Origin: Bacillus mycoides
GTDB taxonomy: Bacteria; Bacillota; Bacilli; Bacillales; Bacillaceae_G
Direction: 5' to 3'
Length of the DNA stretch: 64,000 bases
Assembly (NCBI RefSeq): GCF_018742245.1
Contig: NZ_CP036132.1
Location: 4,087,001 to 4,151,000, forward strand
This document shows, piece after piece, positions 1 through 8,695 of the stretch. The position numbers were made by a program, and so were the translations under genes. Within the stretch, counting starts at the first letter, position 1. Every line of letters begins with the position of its first letter. The notes beneath the pieces were generated by a model. The model worked only from the letters and a program-made list of their open reading frames with translations. It was not told the DNA's origin and ran no database searches.

Positions 1-495
1 ACCGTGAATTTGTACTTCAAGTTCCACTTCAGCATTTTCTTTTAATTCAGCAATTTCATCTAAGCTAAGCTCACGAGCTAATACAGCGCGTTTCGCGCCT
101 CTTTGCCCCCAATAGTTACAAGTAAACCAGTTTGTCGCTGTCGTTTCTGTATTCCAGTGAAGTTGCATGTTTGGTGCAACTTCACGAACAGCCATTAATA
201 CCGCTGGATCTCCGAAAACAATCGCATCTACATTTACCTCATTTAAAAAGGCAACGTAGTCCGTTAATTCTTCCACTTTATCATTATGAAACATCGCATT
301 CATTGCAACGTATACTTTCACACCATTTTCATGTGCAATGTTTACAGCTTGTTTCACATCTTCACGTGAAAACTCTCCTGCCAAACGTAAACCAAACTTT
401 TGTTCACCAACCATTACTGCATCTGCCCCTGCTTTCACAAGAGGTTCAATATCCGCCACCGCTCTAGGCGTTACTAACAATTCAGGTTTCTTCAT
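1..495 (-). CDS. trhP1: Peptidase U32 family protein, TrhP1/YrrN type (N-terminal 165 residues; gene runs off the left edge)
   Basis: The 165 visible residues begin MKKPELLVTPRAVADIEPLV and include GADAVMVGEQKFGLR and VKVYVAMNAMFHN, typical of the U32 'peptidase' fold. In B. subtilis the neighbours YrrN and YrrO are the TrhP1/TrhP2 proteins needed for prephenate-dependent hydroxylation of tRNA wobble uridine 34 (established for the family). The hydroxyl is then methylated by TrmR, encoded 7 bases upstream, so the pair forms one pathway. An AGAGAGGGTG ribosome site precedes the ATG. The C-terminal half is outside the window, so completeness cannot be judged. Confidence 0.88.
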   Translation of the reverse strand, partial: MKKPELLVTPRAVADIEPLVKAGADAVMVGEQKFGLRLAGEFSREDVKQAVNIAHENGVKVYVAMNAMFHNDKVEELTDYVAFLNEVNVDAIVFGDPAVLMAVREVAPNMQLHWNTETTATNWFTCNYWGQRGAKRAVLARELSLDEIAELKENAEVELEVQIHG

Positions 496-502
496 ACTTT
501 TG

Positions 503-1144
503 TCACCCTCTCTTTTTACTTACAGCCACTCCATCGCCAATTGGGAAAATCGTTGTATCATATCCTTCATGGTTCATAAGCCATTCATTGTACGTCTTAA
601 TACGACGAATCAAACCACGCGTACGTCTATTTTCAATTTTCTCTTTTGTCGTCACAAGACCATGGTACATAACGTTATCTGAAATAATAACGCCACCAGG
701 ATTTAATAACGGTTCGTATAAGTCAAAAAAGCGACGATACTGCCCTTTCGCTGCATCAATAAAAATAACATCAAATGTTCCATGTTCTTTCACTTGTTCG
801 CCCGTTTCTAAAGCATCACCGTAAATAACAGAAATACGTTCTGTTACCGAGGAACATTCTATATATTCAAGTGCCTTTTCATATCGTTCACGATTGCGCT
901 CTACTGTCACAATGCGAGAGTTCGGAATAGCTTGCATCATACGAATACTAGAATAACCGATTGCTGTTCCAAGTTCTAAAATACTTTCCGGTCCAATTAA
1001 ACGTAAAAATTGCAGCATAAACTCCATTCCAAGTCGATCCATAATCGGCACATGGTTTTCAGTTGCATACTCTTCCATTTCAAGAATTAATTTATCTTTT
1101 GGATCAATAAATGATAATAGGTACTCGTTAACTGCATCCTCCAT
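503..1144 (-). CDS. trmR: tRNA 5-hydroxyuridine methyltransferase TrmR (YrrM), SAM-dependent O-methyltransferase
   Basis: 213 residues, a class I SAM methyltransferase of the COMT-like family. The SAM loop is ELGTAIGYSS at about residues 57-66. The metal-binding acidic residues sit in FIDAAKGQYRRFFD (about 128-141) and SDNV (about 155-158). In B. subtilis this protein converts 5-hydroxyuridine at tRNA position 34 to 5-methoxyuridine, widening wobble decoding. It is followed at 7 bases by trhP1, which supplies the hydroxylated substrate, so co-transcription makes functional sense. The ATG is preceded by AAGGAGG. The start, length and context all agree with the family. Confidence 0.9.
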   Translation of the reverse strand: MEDAVNEYLLSFIDPKDKLILEMEEYATENHVPIMDRLGMEFMLQFLRLIGPESILELGTAIGYSSIRMMQAIPNSRIVTVERNRERYEKALEYIECSSVTERISVIYGDALETGEQVKEHGTFDVIFIDAAKGQYRRFFDLYEPLLNPGGVIISDNVMYHGLVTTKEKIENRRTRGLIRRIKTYNEWLMNHEGYDTTIFPIGDGVAVSKKRG

Positions 1145-1316
1145 AATTGGTCCTCCTTATTTACATGGAGAAGTGCCTCTATGACGCGTCAACCTTTGTC
1201 TTTTCACACATAGAATGCAATAAAAATACAAGCCAGTTTCACCCTTAGCTTGTACGTCCCGTTTTGATATTAAAAACGATTCTTCTGCCAGTTTTTAACC
1301 CGATATATTTTACCAC

Positions 1317-1353
1317 AAAAAAGAGGGATGTGCGACCTTTTTCGCTACCCCTC
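1317..1353 (-). terminator. Intrinsic terminator after mltG
   Basis: On the minus strand GAGGGGTAGCGA pairs imperfectly with TCGCACATCCCTC and is followed by six T residues. It lies immediately after the mltG stop and before trmR, so trmR-trhP1 probably has its own promoter in the 1145-1316 gap or relies on read-through. Confidence 0.7.
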
Positions 1354-1359
1354 CCGATT

Positions 1360-2430
1360 TCATTGTTTTTTCGTAATGTATTTTTGCTTTAATGCATTAT
1401 GTTCTTCTAATGTTTTCGCATAATACACTTCACCACTTGGTGCAGCTAAGAAATAATAATAATCTGTTTGCGCAGGATCTAACGCTGCTTCCACTGAATG
1501 TTTACCAGAGTTTGCAATCGGTCCAACTGGCAACCCTTTCACAACATACGTATTGTACGGTGAGTTTACTTTCAAGTCTTCGTATAATACACGTTGTTTA
1601 TGCTTTCCAAGCGCGTATAGTACCGTCGGATCCGTTTGAAGCGGCATACCTTTCGCTAAACGATTATAGAAAACACTAGAGATTTTCTGGCGATCTGTAA
1701 AGCCAGTGGCCTCTTCTTCAATAAGTGAAGACAACGTGAGAAGTTGATGAACATCCCAGTTCTTCGCTTTCATTTTCGCCTCATTTTGAACAATAATTGC
1801 ATTTGTTTTCTCAAGCATCGGGATTACAATTTCTTCTAATTTCGTATCCTTTTTATAGAAAGAATACGTTGCTGGATATAAGTATCCTTCTAGTGGATAT
1901 TTAATGTTACTATCAAAAATTTTATCCGTTAATAGCTTCGGATACTTTTGCTGCATTTTTTGAATAAATGCTTTATCGTTTAATTGACGCACAACATCAT
2001 CTTTATTCCACTTTAATTCTGTCGCAATCACTTCAGCAATTTCAGTTACTTGCGCTCCTTCTTTAATCGTCACTTTATAAAGAGCCGGACGATGTACGTT
2101 GCCAGATGACATTTGTTCAATGACATCGTTAGCATTCATCGAAGGATTTAATAAATATGTACCTGCTTGTAAGCTTTTCGACTTAACTTTCGTATAAAAA
2201 CTAAAAACTGTACCGCTGTTCACAGCACCTTTTTCTTCTAAAATCTCACCGATTTTACTTGTAGATGACCCCTTTGGAATCTCTACTTCAATCTCTTTTT
2301 TATTTCCACTATCAACTGGTCCTAATGCAGATGAAATATACGCATAGACTGATCCACAAACTAAAAGCAGTGCGATAATCGAAATTAAAAAAATGCGCCT
2401 ACGCTTCTTCTTCACTTGATTCTCTACCAA
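1360..2430 (-). CDS. mltG: Endolytic murein transglycosylase MltG (YceG family; YrrL)
   Basis: 356 residues. A short basic N-terminus (KKKRRR) precedes one membrane helix at about residues 13-33, and the rest should lie outside the membrane. The YceG catalytic region is seen in LSSLIEEEATG near residue 235, with the following QTDPTVLYALG and SPYNTYVVKGLPVGPI blocks typical of the family. MltG cleaves nascent glycan strands at the membrane and is thought to set glycan length. The start is a TTG with AAGGAGG eight bases upstream; no ATG suits the membrane segment better. It follows yrzB and precedes trmR, as in B. subtilis. Confidence 0.93.
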   Translation of the reverse strand: MVENQVKKKRRRIFLISIIALLLVCGSVYAYISSALGPVDSGNKKEIEVEIPKGSSTSKIGEILEEKGAVNSGTVFSFYTKVKSKSLQAGTYLLNPSMNANDVIEQMSSGNVHRPALYKVTIKEGAQVTEIAEVIATELKWNKDDVVRQLNDKAFIQKMQQKYPKLLTDKIFDSNIKYPLEGYLYPATYSFYKKDTKLEEIVIPMLEKTNAIIVQNEAKMKAKNWDVHQLLTLSSLIEEEATGFTDRQKISSVFYNRLAKGMPLQTDPTVLYALGKHKQRVLYEDLKVNSPYNTYVVKGLPVGPIANSGKHSVEAALDPAQTDYYYFLAAPSGEVYYAKTLEEHNALKQKYITKKQ

Positions 2431-2628
2431 AATTCTTCCTCCTTATTTAATTGTAGACCATATACACTTCCTCTATACAATGCCCTACAAACATAAAGCA
2501 AAACCAATCATTTCTAAATAATTGGTGACAGCTACTCATTTAAAGCCTCATTTCATACAACCCGTCTTATTATACTATAAACAATTAAGTAGTTTCGACA
2601 AAAAATCTGTCATTTTGCATATGAATAC

Positions 2629-2664
2629 AAAAAAGGCGAACTGTATACACAGTCCGCCTTTTTA
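2629..2664 (-). terminator. Intrinsic terminator after yrzB
   Basis: A near-perfect hairpin (AAAAGGCGGACTGTG paired with the mirrored arm) ends in a T run on the minus strand. It separates the alaS-yrzL-ruvX-yrzB unit from mltG. Confidence 0.8.
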
Positions 2665-2671
2665 TACATTA

Positions 2672-2950
2672 CTACTCTTCGTCTTGCTCATCAGCAAGAG
2701 TGTTAAACATTTCTTGTACCATTTCCCACTCTTCTTCAGATTCAATTGAAAGTAATGTTCCGCCCTCTTCTTCACTTTGCTCGTATGCCATTGCATCGAA
2801 GATTTGGTCTCCATCTTCGTCTACTTCACCGATTGGAGAGAAGACTACATAAGATTTTTTGCCGAATTTTTCAGCATCAAAAGTGAAAATAATTTCACAT
2901 AAATGTTCGTTTCCTTTTTCGTCTACAATTGTAATTTGATTTTCTTCCAT
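2672..2950 (-). CDS. yrzB: DUF1292 protein YrzB
   Basis: 92 residues, very acidic, starting MEENQITIVDEKGNEHLC and ending in EEEWEMVQEMFNTLADEQDEE. This is the conserved small DUF1292 family that lies next to ruvX and mltG in Bacillus; its function is unknown. I chose the internal ATG because AGAGGTGA lies just upstream of it, while the nine-base longer reading would begin at a GTG inside that ribosome site. It starts 12 bases after ruvX stops, so it belongs to the same transcript. Confidence 0.85.
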   Translation of the reverse strand: MEENQITIVDEKGNEHLCEIIFTFDAEKFGKKSYVVFSPIGEVDEDGDQIFDAMAYEQSEEEGGTLLSIESEEEWEMVQEMFNTLADEQDEE

Positions 2951-2962
2951 TTTGGTCACCTC

Positions 2963-3376
2963 TTATTTACTATCTAGAAATCCTTGTAAGATTACGACTG
3001 CAGCCATCTTATCGATTACTTGCTTTCGCTTCTTACGGCTCACATCAGCTGAAATGAGTAGACGTTCCGCTGCCATCGTCGACAAACGCTCGTCCCACAT
3101 TACAACTTCTAATTGTAACAGATTTCGCAGGTTTTCTGCAAATTGTTGGCACGCTTCACCACGCGGGCCAATTGTACCATTCATATTTTTAGGTAAACCT
3201 ACTACTATTTTGTCCACATTGTACTGTTTTACCAACTCAGAAATACGGTCAAAACCAAAGTGGCCTCGTTCTTCGTTAATCCTGATTGTTTCCAGTCCTT
3301 GTGCTGTCCAGCCCATTTCATCGCTCATTGCAACACCGACTGTTTTAGTACCAACATCTAAACCTAATATTCGCAT
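2963..3376 (-). CDS. ruvX: YqgF/RuvX family RNase H-fold protein (YrrK)
   Basis: 137 residues with the RNase H-like opening [20 protein letters not shown], the central [14 protein letters not shown] and the acidic motif in [14 protein letters not shown]. The family is annotated as putative Holliday-junction resolvase; in E. coli the homologue acts in 16S rRNA 5'-end maturation, and the role in Bacillus is less certain. The gene starts three bases after yrzL stops and precedes yrzB. An AGGAG lies upstream of the ATG. Confidence 0.9.
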   Translation of the reverse strand: MRILGLDVGTKTVGVAMSDEMGWTAQGLETIRINEERGHFGFDRISELVKQYNVDKIVVGLPKNMNGTIGPRGEACQQFAENLRNLLQLEVVMWDERLSTMAAERLLISADVSRKKRKQVIDKMAAVVILQGFLDSK

Positions 3377-3379
3377 AAA

Positions 3380-3646
3380 CTACTCCTCACGATGATGTTT
3401 CAAGTAAGACTTCACAAGCTCTTCAATTAACTCATCACGTTCAAGCTTGCGAATGATACTTCGTGCATCTTTATGGCGAGGTATGTATGCTGGATCTCCA
3501 CTTAATAAATAACCGACGATTTGGTTAATCGGATTATAACCTTTTTCTTGAAGTGCATTATACACAGTTAAAAGTACATCATTTACATGGACACTCTGCT
3601 TTTCATCTTGAATGCTAAACTTCATTGTTTTATCAAAACCGTCCAT
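3380..3646 (-). CDS. yrzL: IreB family regulatory phosphoprotein (UPF0297; YrzL)
   Basis: 88 residues, beginning [20 protein letters not shown], with [20 protein letters not shown] and the [20 protein letters not shown] helix. In enterococci the family member IreB is a substrate of a PASTA kinase and modulates cephalosporin tolerance; that role is not shown for Bacillus. The ATG start is preferred over an upstream in-frame GTG because GAGGTG falls seven bases before it. It sits between alaS and ruvX, the standard Firmicute order. Confidence 0.87.
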   Translation of the reverse strand: MDGFDKTMKFSIQDEKQSVHVNDVLLTVYNALQEKGYNPINQIVGYLLSGDPAYIPRHKDARSIIRKLERDELIEELVKSYLKHHREE

Positions 3647-3724
3647 TTCAAGCACCTCACTTGTAAGTAGTAAGTATAGGGAGAAGAACTTCTCCTCTCC
3701 CTATCATTGTACACTACTATCTCT

Positions 3725-6367
3725 TTATTTTGAAACAGATTTAACGTACTCTTGTACAAATGCTAAAGCTTCCTCAACTTGCGCTGGGTTTTTACCACCT
3801 GCTTGAGCCATGTCAGGACGGCCACCACCACCGCCTCCACAACGAGAAGCTACTTCTTTCACAAGTTTACCTGCATGGTAACCTTGACTAATTAAATCTT
3901 TCGTTACGCCAGCTAAAATATTTACTTTATCGTCATTTACAGACACTAATACAACAACTGCAGACTCTAATTTATTTTTAAGGTCATCCATCATTGTACG
4001 TAAATTGTTCATATCTGCAACATTTACTTTCGCCGCTAATACGTTCACACCATCAACTGTCATTACTGAATCAGTTAAGTTTCCAGCTTCGATATTGCTT
4101 AATTTCGCAGCAAGAGATTCGTTTTCTTTTTGAAGTTGTTTTACTTCAGCAAATAAACCATCAACTCTTGTTAAAATATCTTTCGGATTTGTTTTCATTT
4201 TTCCTGCTGCTTCTTTTAATAAACCTACTTGATCGTTCATTAATTCGTATGCAGATTTACCAGTTACCGCCTCAATACGACGCGTTCCTGCACCGATACC
4301 AGATTCAGCAACGATTTTGAAAATACCGATAGAAGCTGTGTTATCAACGTGACAACCACCGCAAAGCTCTAAGCTGTAATCGCCTACTTGTACAACGCGT
4401 ACAACATCACCGTATTTTTCACCGAATAATGCCATTGCGCCCATTTCTTTCGCTTCTTCGATTGCTTTTTGAGAAATCGCAACATCAATACTTTGCCAAA
4501 TTTTTTCGTTTACGATACGCTCAATTTTTTCTAATTCATCAGCTTGTACTTGACCGAAGTGAGAGAAGTCAAAACGTAAACGTTCAGATGTTACAAGAGA
4601 ACCCGCTTGGTTAACATGCGTTCCAAGTACATCCTTTAATGCTTGGTGCAGTAAGTGAGTTGCTGTATGGTTTTTCACAACGCTACTACGGTTTTTCGTA
4701 TCGATAAGAGCTTTTACAGCCGCTTCTTTCGTTAATGTACCTTCTTCAACAACAACTTTGTGTAAGTTTTGACCATTTGGTGCTTTTTGTACGTCTTTTA
4801 CAAGAACTTTCACGCCGTCAGCAAGAAGATAACCACGGTCTGCAATTTGCCCACCGCTCTCAGCGTAGAATGGCGTTACATCAAGCATTAATTGTCCTTC
4901 TTCACCTGCTTGTAGGCTATCTGTGTACTCACCATTTTTTACAAGTGCAACAACGTTACTTTCTGTTGCAACTGTACCGTAACCAACGAATTCGCTCGCT
5001 ACTTTAACTTCACCAAGTACACCGCCTTGAACTTGCATAGAATCAACGTCTTGACGAGCAGCACGTGCACGCTCACGTTGTTTCTCCATTTCATTCTCAA
5101 AGCCTGCTTGATCAACTGTCATACCAGCTTCTTCTGCATATTCTTCTGTTAATTCAATCGGGAAACCGTACGTGTCGTATAGACGGAACGCATCTACGCC
5201 AGAAATAACAGTTGTTTTTTCTTCTTTCGCTTTTGCAATTACTTCAGCTAAAATTGATTCACCATCATGAAGTGTTTCATGGAAACGCTCTTCTTCATTC
5301 TTCACAACTTTTGCGATGAAATCTTTCTTTTCAAGTACTTCTGGATAGAAGTCTTTCATTACTTCTCCAACAACCGGTACTAATTCAAACATGAATGGAC
5401 GGTTGATATTTAATTTTTTCGAGTAACGAACAGCGCGGCGTAATAAACGACGTAACACATAACCACGGCCTTCGTTAGAAGGAAGTGCTCCATCACCAAC
5501 CGCAAATGTTACTGTACGAATATGGTCAGCAATTACTTTAAATGCCATATCTTTTTCTAAGTCACCATTACGATACTTCTCGCCAGAAATTGATTCTGTC
5601 GCCCCAATCATCGGCATGAATAGGTCTGTATCAAAATTCGTAGGTACATCTTGAACGATAGATGTCATACGCTCTAGACCCATCCCTGTATCGATGTTTT
5701 TCTTAGGAAGCGGCGTATATGAACCGTCTGGGTTATGGTTAAATTGAGAGAATACAAGGTTCCATACTTCTAAGTAACGCTCGTTTTCTCCGCCCGGATA
5801 TAATTCTGGGTCACTAAAGTCATTACCGTAAGCTTCACCGCGGTCATAGAAAATCTCTGTATTCGGTCCACTTGGTCCTTCACCGATATCCCAGAAGTTT
5901 TCTTCTAAACGGATGATGCGTTCTTTTGGAACACCCATTTTCTCATTCCAAATTGTAAATGCTTCTTCATCTTCCGGATGAATTGTAACAGATAGTAATT
6001 CTTTATCGAATCCGATCCACTTATCGCTCGTTAGAAATTCCCAAGCCCAAGTAATTGCTTCTTCTTTGAAGTAATCACCGATTGAGAAGTTCCCTAACAT
6101 TTCAAAGAATGTATGGTGACGAGCCGTTTTCCCAACGTTTTCAATATCGTTTGTACGAATTGATTTTTGTGCATTTGTAATACGTGGGTTTTGCGGGATT
6201 ACACGGCCATCAAAATATTTCTTTAATGTCGCTACACCACTATTAATCCATAGAAGAGATGGATCCTCGTGTGGAACTAGTGATGCACTTGGTTCTACTG
6301 CATGTCCTTTTTCTTGGAAAAAGTCTAAAAACATTTGACGAATTTGTGCGCCTGTTAGTTGTTTCAT
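3725..6367 (-). CDS. alaS: Alanyl-tRNA synthetase
   Basis: 880 residues, the usual full length. The class II aminoacylation core occupies the N-terminal ~440 residues ([13 protein letters not shown], then [24 protein letters not shown]). The editing domain follows with [12 protein letters not shown] and the zinc residues in [11 protein letters not shown]. The C-terminal DHHA1/C-Ala region has a glycine-rich stretch ending [10 protein letters not shown]. The enzyme charges tRNA-Ala and clears mischarged Ser and Gly. AAGGAGG precedes the ATG. Expression is controlled by the T-box leader directly upstream, and it heads the yrzL-ruvX-yrzB transcript. Confidence 0.97.
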   Translation of the reverse strand: MKQLTGAQIRQMFLDFFQEKGHAVEPSASLVPHEDPSLLWINSGVATLKKYFDGRVIPQNPRITNAQKSIRTNDIENVGKTARHHTFFEMLGNFSIGDYFKEEAITWAWEFLTSDKWIGFDKELLSVTIHPEDEEAFTIWNEKMGVPKERIIRLEENFWDIGEGPSGPNTEIFYDRGEAYGNDFSDPELYPGGENERYLEVWNLVFSQFNHNPDGSYTPLPKKNIDTGMGLERMTSIVQDVPTNFDTDLFMPMIGATESISGEKYRNGDLEKDMAFKVIADHIRTVTFAVGDGALPSNEGRGYVLRRLLRRAVRYSKKLNINRPFMFELVPVVGEVMKDFYPEVLEKKDFIAKVVKNEEERFHETLHDGESILAEVIAKAKEEKTTVISGVDAFRLYDTYGFPIELTEEYAEEAGMTVDQAGFENEMEKQRERARAARQDVDSMQVQGGVLGEVKVASEFVGYGTVATESNVVALVKNGEYTDSLQAGEEGQLMLDVTPFYAESGGQIADRGYLLADGVKVLVKDVQKAPNGQNLHKVVVEEGTLTKEAAVKALIDTKNRSSVVKNHTATHLLHQALKDVLGTHVNQAGSLVTSERLRFDFSHFGQVQADELEKIERIVNEKIWQSIDVAISQKAIEEAKEMGAMALFGEKYGDVVRVVQVGDYSLELCGGCHVDNTASIGIFKIVAESGIGAGTRRIEAVTGKSAYELMNDQVGLLKEAAGKMKTNPKDILTRVDGLFAEVKQLQKENESLAAKLSNIEAGNLTDSVMTVDGVNVLAAKVNVADMNNLRTMMDDLKNKLESAVVVLVSVNDDKVNILAGVTKDLISQGYHAGKLVKEVASRCGGGGGGRPDMAQAGGKNPAQVEEALAFVQEYVKSVSK

Positions 6368-6390
6368 TGTATTTTCCTCCTTAAATATAA

Positions 6391-6634
6391 AAAACTCCCG
6401 CCCCTAATAAAAGGGACGAGAGTTAACTCGCGATACCACCCTAATTATGAATTGATTATTATAACAATCAATTCATCACCTCATGGTGCCGTAACGTGGC
6501 AAGACGGCAGTGATTAGCTGCTCTCAGGATTAGCTTTCTGTTACCCTTCATTTAAAGCTTCTTTCAGCCATTGGAAGCTTCTCTCTATAAATGGACTGTA
6601 ACATACTTGTTCCGTCATTGATTTAATGTATTAT
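6391..6634 (-). promoter_or_regulatory. T-box riboswitch leader of alaS
   Basis: The conserved T-box sequence AGGGTGGTATCGCG lies at 6442-6429 and is followed by a GC-rich terminator hairpin (CTCCCGCCCC region, 6395-6420) ending in T residues just before the alaS ribosome site. Upstream is a long stem I with an AGAGAGAAGC bulge-type motif. A GCT triplet followed by AA at 6534-6532 is the best candidate for the alanine specifier codon. Uncharged tRNA-Ala should pair with the antiterminator and allow read-through. Confidence 0.93.
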
Positions 6635-6641
6635 ATGACTA

Positions 6642-6671
6642 AATATAATAGAATTCTCTTAAGTTTGTCAA
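6642..6671 (-). promoter_or_regulatory. SigA-type promoter for the alaS T-box transcript
   Basis: TTGACA at 6671-6666 and TATATT at 6647-6642, spaced 18 bases, placed just upstream of the T-box leader. Confidence 0.65.
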
Positions 6672-6739
6672 TGTAGATAATAATAATTATATTGTACTAC
6701 ACACATTTTCGTTAGCTACATACGCATCTACTTTTCATT

Positions 6740-7807
6740 TTAAATATCTTCTCTTTTCCAAAGAGGCCTCACATGAACGACCACTGTCCGAATGACCGCT
6801 AAAATAGGAACCGATATTAGTAATCCTACAATCCCCGCAACTTCTCCCCCTACTAGTAACGCAAACATAATGATCACAGGATGCATACGAAGCGACTTAC
6901 CAACGATGTAAGGCGATAAAATGTTACTTTCCAAAAATTGCAAAATAGCAATCGTAATCCCCGCCTTAATGAGTAAACTCGTTGATACCGTTGCCGCAAT
7001 CATCAACGTCGGAATCGCCCCTAAAATAGGACCAAAGTACGGGATTATATCCGTTACCCCAATAATAATACCGAGTAATAACGGATATTTCATACCGATA
7101 AACCAAAAAGAAAGAACAGATACTCCCCCTAATACTAAGCAAACAAATAACTGTCCTCGAATATAACTTCCGAGTGACTTATCAATTTCTTTCGCAAGCA
7201 TTTGACCCGTACTACGCCACTTACTCGGAACTAGTTTCCAAAAAACATGATAAAACTCACCGTAATCTTTTAATATGTAAAATACAATGAACGGAATTAA
7301 GAAAATAATGAGCAATGAATCCAGTACACCACGTGCTGTGCTCATAACTTTATTTAAAAGCGTTTGTATCTTCATTTCTACACCAACGAAAATTTGCTTT
7401 ACCTTTTCATGAATAAATGATGGGAAATTCGCTGTTTGTTCTGTAACTCCATCCATCCAAGAATCGTACATTTTTGTAAACTGCGGAAATTGTTCATTAA
7501 TTTCTTGTAACTGTTTAATAACAACTGGCGTTCCTTTATAAATCCCATAGCCAATTCCTCCAAAGAAAAGAATATAAATGAGCAAAATAGCAAGTGTGCG
7601 TGGCATTCCTTCCTTATGGATTTTTTCAATTAAAGGGTGTAATAAATAAGCAATAAAACAAGCAATAAAAAACGGTGTGATCGCCACTTTAAATACAAAA
7701 ATAATCGGTGCCCATAGTGGCTTAATTTTTAAAAAGACGAGCAAACAAAGAAAAACGAGTAACAATAATCCTAAACGATATATCCAAATGATTTTAAGAT
7801 TCTTCAC
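6740..7807 (-). CDS. yrrI: AI-2E family (DUF20/PerM) membrane protein YrrI
   Basis: 355 residues with about eight hydrophobic segments, beginning MKNLKIIWIYRLGLLLLV. The central PFIVFYILKDYG and the late GVTDIIPYFGPILGAIP blocks are typical of the AI-2E/PerM family. Members have been linked to autoinducer-2 export or to ion antiport; the substrate here is unknown. The GTG at 7807 is chosen because GGAGGAGG lies eight bases upstream; an earlier in-frame GTG would put that ribosome site inside the gene. It stands alone between the alaS leader and the small genes to the right. Confidence 0.85.
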   Translation of the reverse strand: MKNLKIIWIYRLGLLLLVFLCLLVFLKIKPLWAPIIFVFKVAITPFFIACFIAYLLHPLIEKIHKEGMPRTLAILLIYILFFGGIGYGIYKGTPVVIKQLQEINEQFPQFTKMYDSWMDGVTEQTANFPSFIHEKVKQIFVGVEMKIQTLLNKVMSTARGVLDSLLIIFLIPFIVFYILKDYGEFYHVFWKLVPSKWRSTGQMLAKEIDKSLGSYIRGQLFVCLVLGGVSVLSFWFIGMKYPLLLGIIIGVTDIIPYFGPILGAIPTLMIAATVSTSLLIKAGITIAILQFLESNILSPYIVGKSLRMHPVIIMFALLVGGEVAGIVGLLISVPILAVIRTVVVHVRPLWKREDI

Positions 7808-7983
7808 ACGAAAAACCTCCTCCACCTTTATTTTGAAAATAAATAGGTTAGGTTATGTGCAAAAGTTTTAAAATCTTTTTATACAGACCATACTGTTTTT
7901 TAAAGACGTACATATATTTAACATAATAAGGACAACCACCCCTGAAAATACAAAATGTCAAAATATAATCAGGAGGACTCATA

Positions 7984-8196
7984 ATGGTCTTATTTATGCT
8001 TGCATTATCCGCACTTTTTATGCTTCTTGAATGGATTTGTATCGGGTTTGGTATTTGGAAAGGCTTCTTTATTCGTTCCTCGCGAAAAGAAAGAGCGAAA
8101 CACTTATGGCATTATGGAATGCTTGGCGTTGGATGTTACGGTTTATCTTATCTCTTCTCTGAAATCGGACTTTTATATTTGCATACAAGCGCATAA
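7984..8196 (+). CDS. Small hypothetical membrane protein
   Basis: 70 residues with two hydrophobic segments (about 3-28 and 46-66) joined by a basic stretch, SSRKERAKHLWHYG. I do not recognise a named family. It looks real because CAGGAGG precedes the ATG at a good distance and a strong terminator starts right at the stop codon. It is read opposite to its neighbours. A two-helix membrane protein with a positively charged loop on the cytoplasmic side is the most that can be inferred. Confidence 0.7.
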   Translation: MVLFMLALSALFMLLEWICIGFGIWKGFFIRSSRKERAKHLWHYGMLGVGCYGLSYLFSEIGLLYLHTSA

Positions 8197-8227
8197 AAAA
8201 ACTCCCTTATCATGAAGGGAGTTTTTT
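8195..8227. terminator. Bidirectional intrinsic terminator
   Basis: AAACTCCCTT and AAGGGAGTTT flank a six-base loop with A and T runs on the two sides, so it can end both the plus-strand small gene and the minus-strand yrzQ-like gene that converge here. Confidence 0.88.
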
Positions 8228-8232
8228 ACGCC

Positions 8233-8361
8233 TTATAAATAAGACTTAATCATCTTACGTGCTTTTTTCACATTGCGTTTTGAGAATACATCTTGTTTAC
8301 GAGCATATTGATATGCTGCAGCTCCAACACCTAATGCGATTAATGAATTGCGTAGATTCAA
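8233..8361 (-). CDS. yrzQ: Very small DUF3918-type protein, YrzQ-like
   Basis: 42 residues beginning MNLRNSLIALGVGAAAYQYA, then a basic tail with SKRNVKKARKMIKSYL. A short hydrophobic N-terminal helix followed by a positively charged helix is what the YrzQ/DUF3918 family looks like, and YrzQ occupies the matching place in B. subtilis; the family match is from memory. The start is TTG with AAGGGGG seven bases upstream. Function is unknown; it is probably membrane-associated. Confidence 0.65.
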   Translation of the reverse strand: MNLRNSLIALGVGAAAYQYARKQDVFSKRNVKKARKMIKSYL

Positions 8362-8379
8362 AGTAAATCCCCCTTTTCG

Positions 8380-8568
8380 TTATCCGATCGTTCTTTCATT
8401 ATCATCAAATAAATCATCAAGAGAGCTTAATGAACCATCTTCCTCTACTTGATGTGTATGGATTTTCCCCTTTGAAACCGATAATTCGATATAACAATTC
8501 CAGCAATAAAATTGGTTGACACCTATTTTTCCGATGTCTTTCCCTTTGCAATTTGGACAACTGAACAT
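8380..8568 (-). CDS. Small zinc-ribbon protein of unknown function
   Basis: 62 residues. The N-terminal half has two CxxC pairs, CPNCKGKDIGKIGV and FYCWNCYIEL, forming a likely treble-clef or zinc-ribbon fold, followed by an acidic tail (SLDDLFDDNE). AAGGAG lies upstream at a slightly long distance. It precedes the yrzQ-like gene by 18 bases, so the two are probably co-transcribed. No enzymatic motif is visible. Confidence 0.75.
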   Translation of the reverse strand: MFSCPNCKGKDIGKIGVNQFYCWNCYIELSVSKGKIHTHQVEEDGSLSSLDDLFDDNERTIG

Positions 8569-8695
8569 ATGGCTTTCATCTCCTTACAGTCTCCCAGATT
8601 CTATTCGCCATTATGTCCAAACTGCATTCATTTATACATTACTGGAGCCTTTCAACGTTATACGTTTGAAAGTTTCACTATATAATTTCACCTTG

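Noticed and set aside
132..467. Plus-strand frame opposite trhP1
   Set aside because: Shadow of the U32 protein gene; its Leu/His-rich composition is typical of antisense frames in this genome.
3675..3705. Hairpin GGGAGAAG/CTTCTCCC between alaS and yrzL as a terminator
   Set aside because: Neither strand has a T run after the stem, and yrzL-ruvX would then lack an obvious strong promoter; left unassigned.
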